From positions 62,001-126,000 of the forward strand of contig QLIY01000249.1 of NCBI GenBank assembly GCA_003260075.1: DNA of 64,000 nt. Direction: 5' to 3'. Below the pieces are notes generated by a model. It saw nothing but the letters and a program-made list of their open reading frames with translations. It was not told the origin of the DNA and ran no database searches. A program made the position numbers and the translations under genes. The stretch's first letter is position 1. Every line of letters starts with the position of its first letter. This document shows positions 10,525-24,000 of the stretch, piece after piece. Origin of the DNA: Phallusia mammillata (taxonomy: Eukaryota; Chordata; Ascidiacea; Phlebobranchia; Ascidiidae).

Positions 10525-13500
10525 CTAAAACAAACTTCCAGAGATACAGTCGAAAATTTCTTTTCTGTACGCATAGTCTGAACCGGAGTTAAGAAGAGGT
10601 TGATTAGATGCTAACCACCGTGCGTACATGCAAACAAGCACTCCACAACCCAATACATCTTCCTGCAGTGTTCGGTTTTTGGTTTCTAACGCCACGATTT
10701 TTATGTCAAACTTATCCTTCATTAACTTTGTCATGAAGTCCTTCGCCATTTTGACAAGTACGTCGTTGATGTCTAATGACAACTGCATTGGGTCTAAATA
10801 CATCAGCGTTCGTTTGACAACGTCAACAGCTAGAAGTATCCAGTGAGCTCCTGTTGGGTTCCATGGGACAAATATGTACTTTTTCCCATTAATGGTTTCA
10901 TCCTGCCATAGCTCAGGCACGGCCATATCCTGTTGCAACAAACTCGAATGCTCCGAAGAGGCGTATAATACATGTTTGTACTCTTGACATAAGGACCAAA
11001 GGTAGCTGTTAAGAACGTCGTCCACTAGCCACCCTTCCTTAAAATTCTTATCCGAGAGCAAGACTAACTGTCGCTCTTCTAAATCAAGTTCAGGTTCAAG
11101 GCACTTTAATTGGACCAACGAGAGGTAGTGGGGGCCGTTTTTGAGCAGAAGTTGTTCCAATGAGTTCTGCGTTACTTGTTTTATACTCGGCGTAAACTGG
11201 GGTTGGAGATTGATCTGTAACTCTGTTGTTCCAATGCCTGACACGTTCTCCTCTACCGCGTAGGTTGCGGGAAAGCTTGAATTGTCCAAAGCCACTTGGT
11301 AGAACGGTTCAAGCACCGTTACCTCTTCAGTCGCTTCAACAGGCAAGTTAGGGTCTGACTTTGAAACCTCAAACAAGCTACTGCCTACAAGGTCGATATC
11401 TTCACTGTAGTCAGACGCATGGTGTATATCTTGAAGAATGCTTGTCAGTTCGTCGCGGGCTTTAACCAGGTCCGCTTCAGATGTTACACCTTGTATGTTA
11501 TTTCGAATCCGACTTATAATGCCTGAAATTTGATTTCTTGGGTCAGGCCTTACAGCCTTGGCGCTCATTGCTATCTTCTGATTGGCAATCTTTTCAACAA
11601 CCAATGGGTCAAGTGTCATAAGAACTTTCATGTTTAAAGGTGTTTCATTCCCATCAAGTTTCTTGTCAATAAACGCTCTGAAATAATGATTGCGTATGAC
11701 TTTCAGTGTGGGATGAAACCTTTTGTTTGACAAGGGTGGAGGTTTGGTGTCACGAAAAAGCTCATTGTTGACATAAGAAGATAATCGTTCTTTAATTTCC
11801 TGGGCTGAGAAAACCCCTTCATCAACTAAACTGTTGATTTTTGTGATTAAACGAGGGTCCACTGGTTGAGTTACTTCAACAGCCTAAAAAACATATGACA
11901 TGCAAGTATTCTCTTGATTTTACAGATTTTTTTTAAATAAATGGACCTATCTCAAGGGTCTCAAAAGTATTATATATATATATATATAAAACAAGTGAGT
12001 ATTCATGTCAATTATATTAATTTTAACACATTTATACATTTATATAATTTAGCACATTAAAGATTATTTATTTGTTCTCTTACAATCATAAGACTGTGAA
12101 AATATTTTGGCTCAAAGTGGGAAATTTTGTTTCACAGCTAGGTTAGTATGTATACATACACTAACTTGCATTAAAGAGTATGTATGAAGATTAGTTTTAA
12201 CTGCAGCACCAAAATTAAATACCTCTCCAACCACATGTCCTGAGTGGGCATTGCTTGATGGAAATGTTACCCAGCAACCATATTCTTTCAACAAGTTTGA
12301 TTGGTTGCCATTGAGCAGTTCCCTCAACTTTTTACTCCCCTCAGTCTGCTTGGATTTTATCAGCTCATCAATCTGAATTTATTATTGGAATGAGTTTACA
12401 GGGATAAAAACAAGGACTTAAACATAGATAATTTGATGCGTTTTAGTATTGTACATACACAGAAGGTGAATTTACCTCATATTCGGGGTATGTCCATATC
12501 TCTAAAACACTTATACAAGCCCTGCAGTTTTTCTTAATTGATCCTTCAACCCTGAGGTATTTCCTTTTTCCACCATGGGTTAAAACCTGCAAAAGTTGTT
12601 TTATTTAAGTAGAGCACTTTTGTTTCTATTAATATCTGTTGTATATATACCCCATTCTTGAGGGATTTTCTTTTTTCCTTTCTTTCATAATCTCTATCAC
12701 GACCATGCTGACATTCAAGTTTTGCACTTTGGTCAATAGTGAAGGGTATCCTGGTGTTTGGGTCCCATCGAATACGACTTCTGGTTGGATCTGTTATCAA
12801 AAGTTACCAAATTTAAGTACAAACAAATATTGTCATTGAAAATTTCACAGATAAAGATTCAAATTAAAAATCAATTTTTGAATTCTTTAGACAAACTATG
12901 ACTGTGCACCAAAATGTCCAGTAGGGCAATAAAAAAAAACAATCACAAAACAGTTGCAGTGGCATTTGCATTTACCATGGGGGGGGGGTGTCCTCGATTT
13001 CTTTTTTTTAAAGGAAGCCGACTATTTATAACTCGCCCATTGTACTTGCATTGTACACTTCGCACACTTCCTGGGATATGTTTTCAAGCACTTAAGTTAG
13101 AAGGATGCCTAGCTAAACGCACAATATAAACCAACAGCTTTGTAAGCAATCGAATTTGCTTTTACCGATATATAATTGCCATATAAAAGAGCTATGTTAC
13201 GTTTAAAATAAGAACTTTACCAAACTAAACGTTGGCACGGGATGGAGTTGTTACACAAAATAACACGGCAGCGCGTACGAGTTGGACATTCACTTTGTCC
13301 ACTAAACCAGTGCTCCGCAACCGGTGTGCCGCAAGACGATGCTGGGTGTGCCGGGGGGGGGGGGTGGCTTAATGCAGGGTCAGGTGTGGACCCATGAAGG
13401 TTTTTGTGCCGCCTGCGAACTAACTTTAGGTGTTTACCTCAAGTGGAATGCCCTGTCAGACCACTGATTTTAAGAAACAAACATTCTTCATCAGTAATGG

Positions 13501-14040
13501 CTAGAAATGGAAATAGTTTCTCCCATTAAAAATCAGCAATTCCAATTGTTGCGTCAAATTTTTCAATTGTTTCGGCGTGCCATTGTTTTTTTGTATGCCA
13601 TTGTTTTCATACATAGTAGTTTATTGCACTTGGTATTTTTACTTTGCTACACCGCATTGTTTCTTGTTTATTGCATTACAAATGCTTTATGTACATTATA
13701 TGGCACAAACGCACAACACTTTCAAGGACATAATATTTTTTGTTCATATTACTTTTACAAAAAAAGTTCCAATAGTACGGCGGGGGGGGGGATTTGTGCC
13801 GAAACAGTTTGATAAACTTGGTGGATGTTGAAAGTTCAAACTCATTAATAGCTCTCTCAGCTTCTTCTTTTGAGACAAAATACTAGAAAACAAAAACTGG
13901 TTGTAAACTTTTCACATTAATAAAAGCTATGGAACATTTATTTGTAATACCTCCACAATATTTGCTGAAGGAGTTACTTTTTTCTCGGAACAAGTTTCCT
14001 CTTCAGGGCCACTGTCATATACTTCTATTGTAAGGGACAT
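10525..14040 (-). CDS. Ulp1/SENP-type cysteine protease with CARF/FAR1-like N-terminus
   Basis: C48-family proteases cleave SUMO or related modifiers from proteins. Minus-strand exons: 13951-14040 (MSLTIEVYDSG), about 13792-13882, 12651-12790, 12476-12586, 12223-12372 and 10525-11883; phases agree except at the 3' edge of exon 2. The last exon holds the protease core: WLVDDVLNSYLWSL, then AHW (catalytic His), YLDP (Asp), TLQED (oxyanion Gln) and GCGVLVC (Cys). All residues needed for activity are present. The N-terminal exons (KEEAERAINEFELSTSTKF, RIRWDPNTRIPF, LECQHGRDRDYERKEKR, CRACISVLEIWTYPEYE, HSGHVVGE, KRFHPTLKVIRNHYFRA) read like the zinc-binding region of CARF/FAR1-type proteins. Exon 2 loses its donor where it meets a 10-base C-run and hAT-like DNA (13308-13791), so this copy may be disrupted or use a lost splice site. 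The fusion recalls transposase-linked Ulp1 genes; host versus transposon origin is open. Confidence 0.82.
13308..13791. mobile_element. Truncated hAT-like element abutting a coding exon
   Basis: The left end CAGTGCTCCGCAACCGGTG is typical of hAT miniature elements. It carries a 12-base G-run at 13353-13364 and ends at another G-run (13782-13791). No matching right terminal repeat or duplication of the left flank is visible, so the right end looks lost. The DNA immediately right of the G-run is exon 2 of the Ulp1 gene. Confidence 0.6.
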
Positions 14041-17000
14041 TTCAGATTTCGTAGTTGTGCGTTTTAAAACGTTTAATCCCTGGCTGATTGGAACCAATGT
14101 ACTTCAGCGACAAAAAACGACATTTTACCACTGTTTAACAAATTTAACACACAAAAAAGCAAAGATAAGTTAATTTTGAACAAATATAATCATTCCTAAA
14201 TGTTTTACGCTCTCACAATTATAAATTCACGATGTATTTTGCAAAAATATTCTTGTCATACTGTACGGTGCAGCATGCGAAACTTGCAAACTCTGATGGT
14301 GCGGATGTCAACGAGCTTCCATGATGATTAGCAGCCCAAAGTAATCGATGATTGCTTGATAACCGCCATCGATTTTGGTTGACATGAAAGATAAGAGTAG
14401 AAATCTTGCAGTTTTTAATTTAAGCTGTTCACCAAAGTGTTGGATTTTGCTACTTTGAGGAAATACAATTAGATTTGGTGATTTGTAAACTATTATGATA
14501 AAAACTGTCAGCTAAACGAAAAGCTGAGCCAAACAGTTTTTTGCAACTGATCTATAGTTTTCGTATTTTAATTTTTTATAGGCTATGTTTACTCGGCAAA
14601 TTGGCTTGATAGCCATCACATTGCCACCCAAGACTAAAGCTTAAAGGTTAGTCACAGAAACCCCGTAGAGACCAGCAGACCACCCAAGTTTTAATCCCCA
14701 CTTGCTAATAGAGTAAATGTTTTTTCTTTGCACATGTGCTGCGACTCTATGCTAGCTAGGCCAAAGTTGATGTGAAAGTTACATATAATCTAAAAGCATG
14801 TTTTGATGGCATGTTTAAACCGAACTAGAAACGACAGGAAGCATTCAGAATATAGATTGTAAGGCCGAAAAGTTATAAAATACGTTTCTAGCTTTTGTCA
14901 GTATGCAAGTTTATTACCTATAAGCAATGGACTAGTTGGTTAATAGAACGAAGATTATTTTACTGGAAAATTTTCACGTTTTGTTGTATCTGTCATATGT
15001 CGTTGTTTAGTTTTATGTTTCAGTTTAGAACATTTGGCATCGTCAGCAAAGGCAATCACCGTATTAGTTACATTATGTTTGCAAATCGTCAAAATATCAT
15101 AGCAGTTTTTTTCCACATTATTATTGACATGTGACAAAACACAGGCTAGTAAATTAGTCGGGTTAATTTTTTTACGGAAATGCATGTTTGTTCACCATGT
15201 TTCCGTCACGCTCTTTCCGCGGTCTACCACTGGAATGCTAATCAAGATCTTATCTCAAGCACGAAAAATTTCAGATTTCACTTCGCGTGAAGTTAAAAAA
15301 GTGGCACAGGCAACTCGTGCCCTGGGCATGATGTAAGATCATTGCGATTTTTACGGCATCGTTTTGTTGCATGTAAAAAGGTAGACGTGTTTTTTGAATT
15401 ATAAAGCAGTCTTTTGAGTTCAGGCATCTTGCTAAAGCTTGATTATTGGATATTACCTTGGCTTGAAATTTAGTTACACATTACTTACATGTTGCACCCA
15501 TTTGGCCGTTAGATTTTTCAAACATGACAGATAAGTATTTGGTTGTGCGTTGCATAGAACTGTGGTTGTTTGGTTCGAATATTTTGAACACGAACTTAAT
15601 GTCTGCATTTAAAACAGGCAGTCGCATACAAGTTTTGTCTTCCCCAGTAAAGCGAGTATTTTAATGATTACCCTTACTGCACGTTACTTTTCATATGATT
15701 GCTAAAATGCTAGTTGATTGTGTTTGTGTGTGTTTATTTTGTAAAAATTAGTGCAATGTATTTTTAATGAGTGTAACACGTTTTCCAGTTGACTCGTTCA
15801 GGTCGTACCTCGGAAAAATCAATGTATATAATTAACAGATTTGTCAGAACATAATCCCTTTAAGCTATGGACGATTGAAAAGGAGATTACTGGTTTTTCC
15901 ATATAGGTGCTCATTATGAAAGTGTGTAACTTCGGACGAGTCGAAAGGTCATGTAAAAAGCAATTACGCTACGTTTTAGCAGACGAAAGTATTGCTACAA
16001 TAACACATATTAGTATATCAGGAATCTGTTGTATTTAGACGGTGTTGTATTTTGTAAAACAATGAAAATTTAATGCCATGTTTGTGTGTGCTATAGGTAT
16101 TGTGTAAGGTTTTCCTAAGAAGAGGGTATAAGGTACAAATGATCGAAATAGGACGTTATGATATATATTTAAACCCTGTTTTACTCTTAACCGAAATATA
16201 CAATTTACTCTTTTCGATTGTCGGTTTTACGGCTGGGTTATTCAGCCGTGTGCAGCAAACAAGAGCATGCAGCATGGTTTTCTTTAGTAGCATATTAGCG
16301 CTCAATGTTTGATATTTGCCGTGTTATACAAGTCCATTTTTTCTTTCGTTGTGGATGCATGCTTTCTAGCAGATCATAACCTTGGTTTAAACTTGACTGT
16401 AACAGAATAAGATTGTTTTTTTATGTTCATTAAGTATGTGTTTTAAATTTGTTTTGTTTTGAATAGTATAAGCCTGAAGCAAATCAGTCAATCCAAGATT
16501 GTAGATTGAGTGAGTAGTAAATTTGTAACAGTGGGAAAGTCCACCACATGAACAACATCAGTAACAGATACAGACTCAGACTTCCGGGGAGAAGAGACTG
16601 CTTAAGGCTGGAAGACGTACTCTGTGGCCTTTCGCGCAAACAAGCATGGAGAGTTGGCACCTCGAAATCGACTCTGTTTCTTTTCGTCTCCGTGCGGTTA
16701 GCATCAATTCTGTTCGTAAACGGATAGCTCGACTAATATCTGCGAGCACATCTTGATCTGAACGCCTTATTAGGGCCGCGTGTGATGATGATGACCGACT
16801 CTTAGAGCTGCGCACTGTTTACCGCTCCATAGCTGTACACAAGCGCTCAAGGCAATGCGTTTGTTTTGGGCAAGGCTTAATTCAGTCAAAGTCGCGCACG
16901 AACTGGCCACGCTGCACTAGATTACAGGAAAGAGAGTTCAGGCTTAATAAAGAGCCGACAAAGGACCTATCGGTCGCTCACCGGTCTTGTAGCGAATTAA

Positions 17001-18037
17001 TGTTTAACTGCTACATCGTTCTCGTTGCGACGAAACATGAGCTTACAACAGAATCCCTTGTCAACGCCGTCACGACATTTGCCGCCTTCTATTAGTACTT
17101 TACCCATTTGGTATTGTCTTCGCATTGCGTCGAAGGGTCGCATTGCTTATTGTGAGTCGTGTGAACCCGACAGTAGCCTTCTGTCACCAGCCAAACGTAA
17201 GTAGCGAGTTCGTGTAAATGAGAAAAGTCTTTTTCGGCAGTTGTGCTGTGCGCGTCGCATGCCTCCTTTCGCACAAGACGCCTTGCGCCCGCCGAGCAGT
17301 ACCCTTTGCTTCTCCAGAAACGATTTCTCCGAAATGCAGGGTCAAGCGCAATGAGCGTTGGGAGCAGGAGTTTAGTTGTCCATTAGTAATCTGCGTTAGT
17401 GTGAGATTGCTAAGACGCAGCTAGTTAAGTAGTCAATAACAACATAGTTTGCATGGAGCTGTTTAGTGCCCGCTATGCCCTAGTGTATGTACAGTGAAGC
17501 TTTGTTATAACTTACGTATAGTGATAAGCAATCTCAGTGTTTTTTCTGCGAGGGAATATCTCTGGAGAGTTTTATATTGCAGTCAATACAACTTAGCTTG
17601 ACGGATTACCTTCATATTACCAAAGTGAGAAACATGACATTGTCCGACTATTTGCTTTGTACTTTTGTGTGTCACTTCAGACTAAACCACACGGGATACT
17701 AGATAGGCTTATGAAACGTGCAAGTGCTTAGAAAGCGGTTGACGTGGTCATGCATTGCTTAGCTTGGCTCTCGGAACGCGCTGGGCCGGTAAACGAATCA
17801 AACGCGGCACTTGAGCTATTTTAACCTATTTGAGATCTTATACATGATGCGTGGCATAGTTTGGAGAAAGGAATCACATTGTCAACGCCTATCCTTATCA
17901 CCGGCAAACATTGTGTATTTCTGTACAGGAGATTTATGTGTACAAATAAGTTGAATATTTGCATAGGACTGACTGTGCACATTTTCCTGTTGCTCAACAT
18001 CAATTCTGGTATGTTGCTGCGTGAAACCAACAACGCA
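14041..18037. other. Divergent intergenic region, no gene called
   Basis: This spacer separates the start of the minus-strand Ulp1 gene from the start of the plus-strand Kazal gene, so promoters of both should lie here. I see no repeat with clear ends. A somewhat GC-richer part at about 16550-17430 has short frames on both strands without splice partners. It could include noncoding 5' exons of the Kazal gene. No RNA gene is evident. Confidence 0.45.
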
Positions 18038-21000
18038 ATGTCAACAACGGTGGCCTTGGTGGCTGTAGCGTTGATCCTCAGTGGCCAGTGTGTACGTTCC
18101 GATGAAGGTAAGTCTAAAAGCGTCGTTCAATTGGTCGTAATGTCAATTACATTTGCAGAGAAATGCGGGCGCAATAAACACTAACTAACGGACTAATGGG
18201 ACACCAAATATTCACCGATGTAATGACTGAATAGGCAAGACGACCTGCGTGTTGTAGATGTCACCAATCGCCGTGTTAAACAGTTTGAAGTGCTGTCTGT
18301 CAGCCGTATGCCCACAAAGCGTGTTAAGTTCATCCGAGTTTGTCCTAATGCTACTTAAACGTATTCCACCCAACCAAGTAGCCATATCTCTCCAATGACA
18401 GAAAATGTTACAACATTGCGTTTAACAACAAACACAATCAACACAGAGAATTTTTATGTTGGCTTACATGTATTTGCGATTGAAGTAAAGTAACATAAGC
18501 CTATCTGGAATTGAGGAGCAAAAACCGCAATGTTTAGTAACTTAAATCGTGTCGACAAAACTAATATCACCTGACTAGAACTTACGTCAAGGCTTTCCAG
18601 GTTACGCTGTGCGGTTTCGAAAGGCGTCAAGGTGTTTGGATTTTAATCAAATTAGCTACTTTAAAATGGTTATTTGGCTGTTGCAGTATAAAAACAAATC
18701 CTGGACCAAAGAGAAGGGCGCCCATGACGTTTTATAAAAGCATTTTGGAGTGCTATGCCGCAATAAGAATTCACTTCATCAAATGACATCATTAAGTGAA
18801 TTTACGTTGTATAAGTTCATGCGTCAAGGCTGATTCAAGCTGGGACCACTGGCCTATACAAAACATAATTCAAATTAAATTCTCGAACTCCCATAAGAAC
18901 GCTTTGTGGAAACAGTTCAGTGGTGTTTTGACGCAGTTAATTCGCGCTATCGACACCCGATGCCTGTCAGGAAGTTTTAAGACTTCTATCGTTATTGGCC
19001 TCGTCAAAATGAAGACTGACATGATAAGACCACCGTGTTAAACTTTCAGGCCCGATTCGACTGCCCAAAAACATGTTTTTCGTTGGAGCTGCCTCGGTGT
19101 GACGTGTGAGAATAATTCCCTCTGTCAATGTTAATAGCTCATGGGGATTGATTCGTTTGTTTATCTCAATTTAATTGAATACAGATCGCGTTGGTAAATT
19201 GATTATTTTCAAAATTGACCCTTATTGGCGAAACAGAACATATAATAAACTTATGCAGCTGCAATGTGTTTTGTGTATGACATAAAACTGGAAAAGTCGT
19301 AATGAGCAAAATAATATGTAATTTTTAAAATTTCACAAACCAAAGCACTCATGTTGGAAAGGATTAGCTTTTTATTTAATTTTGTGCAAAGTTAGTAAGG
19401 AAAATAAACTGAAAAATCGCTTAATTAAACCGTGCTTGTCTTTGGCTGACTTGGAAAGTTCATAAAAATTCCATTTCGAATACAATCACAAACATTGGGA
19501 CTTCACGCATTCCGGTCTCCTTAGTCACTGATCCGCCAACATACGCACACAAACTTTCAACATAAATTCTAGGCCCTACATTCATGCGTATGTCTTCACA
19601 GAGATGAGTGCCTACTTCGATGGAAGCCTCGGTTGTGCTAGTGATCCGAGTATGCCTGTCACGAGCTTCGACGCTGACAAGCCATGCGACCAGTCATTGA
19701 ATTGTAGACACGGAGGCATCTGTTGGCGAAGCGAAGATAACGACACAACTGCCACGAGACGAAGGCATGCTTCAAGGATGGGCGTAGGTGAGGTGATAAT
19801 ACGATAAGTCTTTTGCAAGATGAAATATTTGTCACTTGTATAACTTACCAGTGAATTCAACATTAGCAGTGTTTGTAAGGTAAATAAAAACGCCGTAATA
19901 TTTGCATTTGGTGTAACTCAAATCTTCAACGGTTAGACATTTTTCTGCAAAGCCAGACGTAATGTTGAAAGTTCGTTGATTATGTAACACAACATGACAT
20001 TTCAGCTTGATGCAACAAACGTCTTTACGCGGTAACACTGAACTTGTGTTAACACTTTGAAAAGGTTTAAACTTTACTTGTTGATCCTGAAAACGAGGTT
20101 TACACATCGCATGTTTGATGTTTCTACTCCATTCTACCCCTCAATAAAACGAAGTCCCGATATAGAACCAACCTCTGAAATATTTTTAAGTTTTTCTGAA
20201 GGTTTAAACCTAAATTTCGTTGTATAACTTACTGCGTGACAAAATTAATCAGTAAAGTTCTTAAAACCTAATGTATTTCCATCAAACCAATTGTCTGGAC
20301 AATCTAAAACAAACGGCAAGTGTTTTATTAAACGTCATAGTGCAAGATGCGATATGTCTAAACACAACGATACTGCTATGACGATAACCCACAGGCGTGA
20401 ATATTTATTAGTCATGGATCAAGACTTCCAAATAGTGATATTCGGGACCTCATTCAGTTTGTTCTTACTCCTAAACAATACATAGGTAATGGTTTTCGAA
20501 ATTTCCAAGTACTATATACACACAACCTTTGGTGCAAATACCAGTTGGTCGAAAAATAGATTTGCTTCCTTTTTGGAAAGGACATAATAGTCCTTGCCGA
20601 CGCCTGTGATGTTTACTTTGTTATTCAAGCATAGAGCGATCGTGGGAACTTTGAATTAAACGGAAATACGCCACCCATGCAGGCTTAAGCCTTATATTTT
20701 TAAAATTATGAATGTGAATTAGTCTGCTGTGTACATTCTCCTTTTAATGTTTTTTTTTTAAATCAAGTTAAGTCAGTGGGGCGTTTTCCAAAGACAATCG
20801 CTAAATTTATAAGTGTTCATTTTACGGTTTTGAAAACTGTAACAAAACGTAGTTATAAAAAGCATAGCGTATCGAAGTCCTACAACTCGTTTTTTCGGCT
20901 AGGCGACTTTATCATCAATCAGAAAACTGGCTATTACACTTTGCTTCACGCTTACCAACCCATCGGTTAAGATTTAGGACTGTTTATGCAAACATTTCAA

Positions 21001-24000
21001 CCCTTTCTACTTGCGATCGTTGATGCCCATGGCAGGTGTTAGAACTTTGAGTATAATCAGTTTGAATTCTTGCTGTGGGCTAAAGCGTCGTCTTAAAGTT
21101 TCAACATTTAAGTTTGTGTCTGAATTTTAACAAATGCAAACAAATGGGATTTAAAACTTGTTTTCACGAACCGTACCTTCCTCAAAAAAAAATCGTAAAG
21201 TAAAGCAACGAAGCAATAATTTCGGCTACCAATCGGAAAACCATATTAAGTAATATCGTTCACTATTCAGGTTAAATGCTCTTATCACGTTCACTCCACA
21301 AACAAATCCACTTTACAGCAGGTGAATATACGAACTCCGGAAATGTGGTGTTACGCTGTGCACTGGTAAAAATACTACATGTCCTGTTAGTGGCAGTTTG
21401 TTTGTTGCTGTTGCGTTAAGTGATTCATGGCATCGGAACTTGCGAGACCACCAGAACTAATATGGGTTGAAATGGGTTTGGGCGTGATGCTATGCATAAA
21501 ACAGTGTTGTTTGCCAAAATCTGTTTTTCTATTTGAATAAGGTCCAGAAAACACGGAAGTCAATAGTTCCACCATCTGTGCAATTACGTGACGGTCTGTC
21601 CCATTTCCGTGTATAGCCAAAAAATTGCAACATATTGTAAGAAATGTCCAACCAACTTGATGCAGTTGAGTTTAGGGAATGCCTTGCGCAAGTCTTGCCA
21701 AATGTGAACTCGGCAATGTTTGTAACTGCTAAAGATTACTGGCAACTGCCCCTCTTGCGATAAGATATCGTCACAAGCCAAACATTTTTTGTTTCTTTGC
21801 ATATAATAGCTTTCAGTATTTGTTGTGGTGTTGCATTAACGCTTTGCGTCCAAGGATACTGTGGCTCTCGCAGCCAATCAATGCATTTTTGTTTTCATTC
21901 AAAACAATTTCCATCTTCGTTTAATATAATTTATGTGGTTATTTGCTTCTCAGGTCTATTACTTTTCACCTAATACTCCAAAGACCATGGAGTTCTAGCT
22001 GTAACAAACCTTAGTTATTAATACGCATTTTTATTATTAGGTATATGTTTTTTAAATGGTACTTTGCTGATCAAGGTGTTTTTTAATCTCTATTCTACCA
22101 CTGTCTTTGGCACAGTTTTATTAAGTGACCATTTCTAGGCATGCATCTTAGTATTCATTATGTACTGATTTTGAGCGGGAACTGTGCTTCATTGTTAGCA
22201 ACATCCTTATCCGAGATTTGCCACTAAAAATTGTACGGAATGACGCACGGCAATCAGCCTGTAATTTTCCCCAACCTGGCAAAAATACTATTGATTAAGA
22301 AATCTACTTTGGCGTCAGCAGGTGACGTTATAGTTTAAAAATCTTTGCCGGTGATGCCGCAGTTACGTACAAAATAATTAAAAACGTTGCACATTACGTC
22401 ACGTAACAAGCCCTCAGGACTTTGAAGAACCTAATTAAGGATCTATTTTTGGGTTTGACATCCAAAGTTCCTGGGAGGCAAACGATCTATTTGATAGTAA
22501 ACAACACGTAGCGAAAGATGTGCATTAGGTCCCTAGGAAATAATATACATCTAAAATTAAGATCACTTCCTTATTCAAATAGAATATATGAAGCATTATT
22601 AACATAGTTTACAGACAGATTAACATTAGGTTGGTACCACGATCTTGATACTTAACACTTGAATGCTGTTGTTACAGAAACGTGCAGATGTACGATGCAT
22701 TGCGACAGTCACCCAGTTCGTTCGCCAAGTAATCCTGAGTTGAGTTATGTGTGTGGGTCGGATGGGTCAACGTATCGAACTGAATGCCATCTTCGTTTGG
22801 CTGCATGCCGTTGTCAGACTGCAATAACTGTGCAGTGGTCTGGCTCCTGTGAAAAGGGTATGTTGTTTAAATCGAAACATGTTAAGCTGAAAACTAAAAA
22901 TTAACTACGGATCATTTGCGCTAAACACATGCCTTGTTCAATTTCGTGTCAATTGATGCAAAGCCAACTAAGTCCATGTTTTTAATTTGCAAAGCAATAA
23001 CACGTTTCTTGATATTTTAAGTGCATGGGTAACGAGTGATTTTAAGGCAGTAAACAAGCCTCCTACAAGGGTGGGGTAAAAATTAACACTGCAAATATGC
23101 AAATAATGTCCCGATAACAATACCGTGGTGGCATCCAATATACTTAGGACAACTATACACGGACTGTTCCTAAGCATATTGGATGTCACCACGGTATTGA
23201 TGTCAAGCTTAAACTGCGGAAAGTCCGTGTATAGTGTTCCTAAATGTCCCGATAATATGATAAAGTCATAAGATGGCCTGTGACTGGTTTAACATGTTTG
23301 TGCATTAGAGGGAGGCTCGTGGAAAGTGAACATAAGCCTTGTGAAGCACCCACAAAACATTATACGATTATCCGTAATCGTTTTTGCATTTGCGTCGCCT
23401 TTGGTTACTTCAAATTCGCATCAATATTTCATGCCTTACCGTTTGCCAAACCGCCGCTAAATGCCTTATTCACCATTAATTCGATTTCGCTTTCGAAATT
23501 CGATTCTTGCACTTTTGCTCCGACGCCGGGAAAAACGAGTTAAATTATTCCTTAACGGGCTTTGCTGCTGTAAACACGGAACGAATATTTTGCGAACAAA
23601 CAGTGTTAAAATTTGTCATCATCTTAATAAACACCTTTAGTACCGAAGAGGGGACATTTGCTAGAACATTTCAATTTTTAAACAGTTGAGATTTCATCAT
23701 TTTTACCGGTGGTCCTTTTACCTTTGTAAGAACGCAGTAAATCCATTTCGTTATTTTATTAAGCATTTTAAAACAAAATACTATCCAATCCCTAAAATCA
23801 AACCTCACGAAGATTTAATCGCATGGAATCACTGCTCCTTTAAAGTTATTTAATTGTACTTTACTTACTTTTAAACATATGCAAAAGTTTCCCAAAGTTT
23901 AGGTTCTGCTCTTAGCAAAATACGAAATTTCACGTAACAAATTTAAAATAGTTTGTGATACGCAAATCGACAAAAAATAACCAATTTTTTTTTCTTGCAG

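Noticed and set aside
15124-15336. Plus-strand frame ending SREVKKVAQATRALGMM
   Set aside because: No recognisable domain, no splice partner, and no supporting frame on either side.
16576-16815. Arg/Ser-rich minus-strand frame in a GC-richer patch
   Set aside because: It is short, and both strands are open by composition; no start context, splice partner or homologue recognised. More likely 5' noncoding DNA.
21387-21802. Two overlapping minus-strand frames in a Kazal-gene intron (SSYKHCRVHIWQDLRKAFPK) that seem to continue across a frame shift
   Set aside because: Could be a decayed mobile-element gene, but I cannot name the family and there are stops in the joined reading.
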